Positions 15,263 to 15,550 of a stretch of DNA of 15,550 nt are shown piece by piece. How positions within the stretch are numbered: the first letter of the stretch is position 1; each line of letters begins with the position of its first letter. A program made the translations under genes and the position numbers. The stretch lies in contig CAZIGM010000039.1 in NCBI GenBank assembly GCA_964538675.1, positions 1 through 15,550 on the forward strand, given 5' to 3'. Source of the stretch: CAZIGM01 sp964538675 (GTDB taxonomy: Bacteria; Bacillota; Bacilli; Tepidibacillales; Tepidibacillaceae). The notes below the pieces were generated by a model. It made no database searches. It saw only the letters and a program-made list of their open reading frames with translations, and had not been told where the DNA came from.

Positions 15263-15274
15263 ATATTAAGATTT
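15263..15274. promoter_or_regulatory. Copy of the ATATTAAGATTT motif upstream of the second DUF4405 gene
   Basis: ATATTAAGATTT lies about 70 bp upstream of the ATG at 15193. It is the same 12-mer found as an inverted pair upstream of the other paralogue. Only one copy is present here. Joint control of the two genes is inference. Confidence 0.3.
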
Positions 15275-15298
15275 GTTTAACGTTTATATTTTTATAAT

Positions 15299-15332
15299 AA
15301 ACTAAAGCAACTCATAATGAATGAGTTGCTTT
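15299..15332 (-). terminator. Terminator-like hairpin, distal copy of a 34-bp direct repeat
   Basis: AAAGCAACTCAT (15304-15315) and ATGAGTTGCTTT (15321-15332) form a 12-bp stem with a five-base loop. The minus strand continues TTTAGTTT, an imperfect T-tract. The 34 bp are identical to 15474-15507, so this looks like a duplicated rRNA-operon terminator. Confidence 0.7.
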
Positions 15333-15334
15333 TA

Positions 15335-15451
15335 GGCTGTTGAAAATGCCCAATTTCTTCGTTACAGCTGAAATCTCCGGTACTCACTTACGTTAAGTAA
15401 GCTCCGTTCCTCGATTTAGGAGTGCCTTGAACTAGAACATTTTCAACAGCC
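15335..15451. mobile_element. 117-bp miniature inverted-repeat element (MITE-like)
   Basis: GGCTGTTGAAAATG (15335-15348) and CATTTTCAACAGCC (15438-15451) are perfect 14-bp terminal inverted repeats, flanked on both sides by TA, which may be the target duplication. The interior holds further dyads (CTTAC-GTTAA-GTAAG near 15388-15402; AAATC/GATTT around it) and no coding frame of note. It sits between two copies of the 34-bp terminator repeat. It probably moves with a transposase encoded elsewhere; the family was not identified. Confidence 0.75.
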
Positions 15452-15473
15452 TATTTTTGTTGACTTTATCAAC

Positions 15474-15507
15474 AAACTAAAGCAACTCATAATGAATGAG
15501 TTGCTTT
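15474..15507 (-). terminator. 5S rRNA / rRNA operon terminator, proximal copy of the 34-bp repeat
   Basis: AAAGCAACTCAT (15479-15490) and ATGAGTTGCTTT (15496-15507) form a perfect 12-bp stem starting a few bases after the 5S 3' end. The minus strand continues AGTTTGTTG. TTTGTTGA/TCAACAAA (15456-15476) makes a second small hairpin right after it. Position and structure fit termination of the rRNA operon. Confidence 0.75.
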
Positions 15508-15513
15508 ATTATC

Positions 15514-15550
15514 TGCCTGGCAATGTCCTACTCTCCCAAGACCCTGCGGT
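15514..15550 (-). rRNA. rrf: 5S ribosomal RNA, 3' end only
   Basis: The minus strand reads ACCGCAGGGTCTTGGGAGAG, then TAGGACATTGCCAGGCA, matching the conserved 3' part of bacterial 5S rRNA (GGGAGAGTAGG followed by the GCCAGGC closing strand). About 37 bases are visible and the rest lies right of the window. Since 5S is normally last in an rRNA operon, 16S and 23S genes are probably further right on the same strand. The exact 3' end is uncertain by a few bases. Confidence 0.88.

Overview
The window is AT-rich DNA with strong Shine-Dalgarno sites. It carries a Bacillus/Clostridium-type purine operon, and the RNA control elements are typical of Firmicutes. I read it as a chromosomal segment from an anaerobic, low-GC member of the Clostridia. 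This rests on gene style, the clostridial-type PurE, the DUF4405 membrane cytochromes and the repeat types; the genus cannot be fixed from sequence reading alone. Every gene I can support lies on the minus strand.

Positions 1-11769 hold a near-complete de novo purine operon. In transcription order it is purE, purB, purC, purS, purQ, purL, purF, purM, purN, purH and purD, with purD cut by the left edge. Together with an upstream PRPP supply these enzymes make IMP, and PurB also makes AMP. The glutamine-dependent steps use PurF and a three-part FGAM synthase (PurS, PurQ, PurL). Many junctions overlap or are only a few bases long, as expected of one translationally coupled transcript. purK is absent from its usual place after purE. 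A palindromic repeat of the TGTCATTCTGAG/GAAGAATC type sits between purH and purD.

The roughly 300-base leader of purE is the most striking part. A guanine aptamer (11640-11706) is followed after a few bases by a ykkC-type PRPP aptamer (11511-11632) and one strong intrinsic terminator (11471-11530). The last helix of the PRPP aptamer and the terminator use the same bases. The closing strand of the guanine aptamer is complementary to the other arm of the terminator. This predicts a two-input switch that is off only when guanine is plentiful and PRPP scarce. Tandem guanine-PRPP riboswitches are a described class; the pairings given here were read from this sequence.

Positions 11824-13279 hold an amidohydrolase of unknown substrate, bracketed by two exact copies of an 18-bp sequence. 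Its upstream region is a cluster of hairpins resembling a non-coding mobile or extragenic repeat.

Positions 13364-15193 hold two tandem paralogous six-helix membrane proteins of the DUF4405 (flavinylation-associated cytochrome) family. They have conserved histidines and an unusual glycine-rich external loop. Each has its own terminator, and both have the same AT-rich 12-bp motif upstream.

Positions 15299-15550 hold the 3' end of a 5S rRNA gene, so an rRNA operon is probably transcribed toward this window from the right. Two copies of a terminator-like 34-bp sequence follow it, separated by a 117-bp miniature element with perfect 14-bp terminal inverted repeats.
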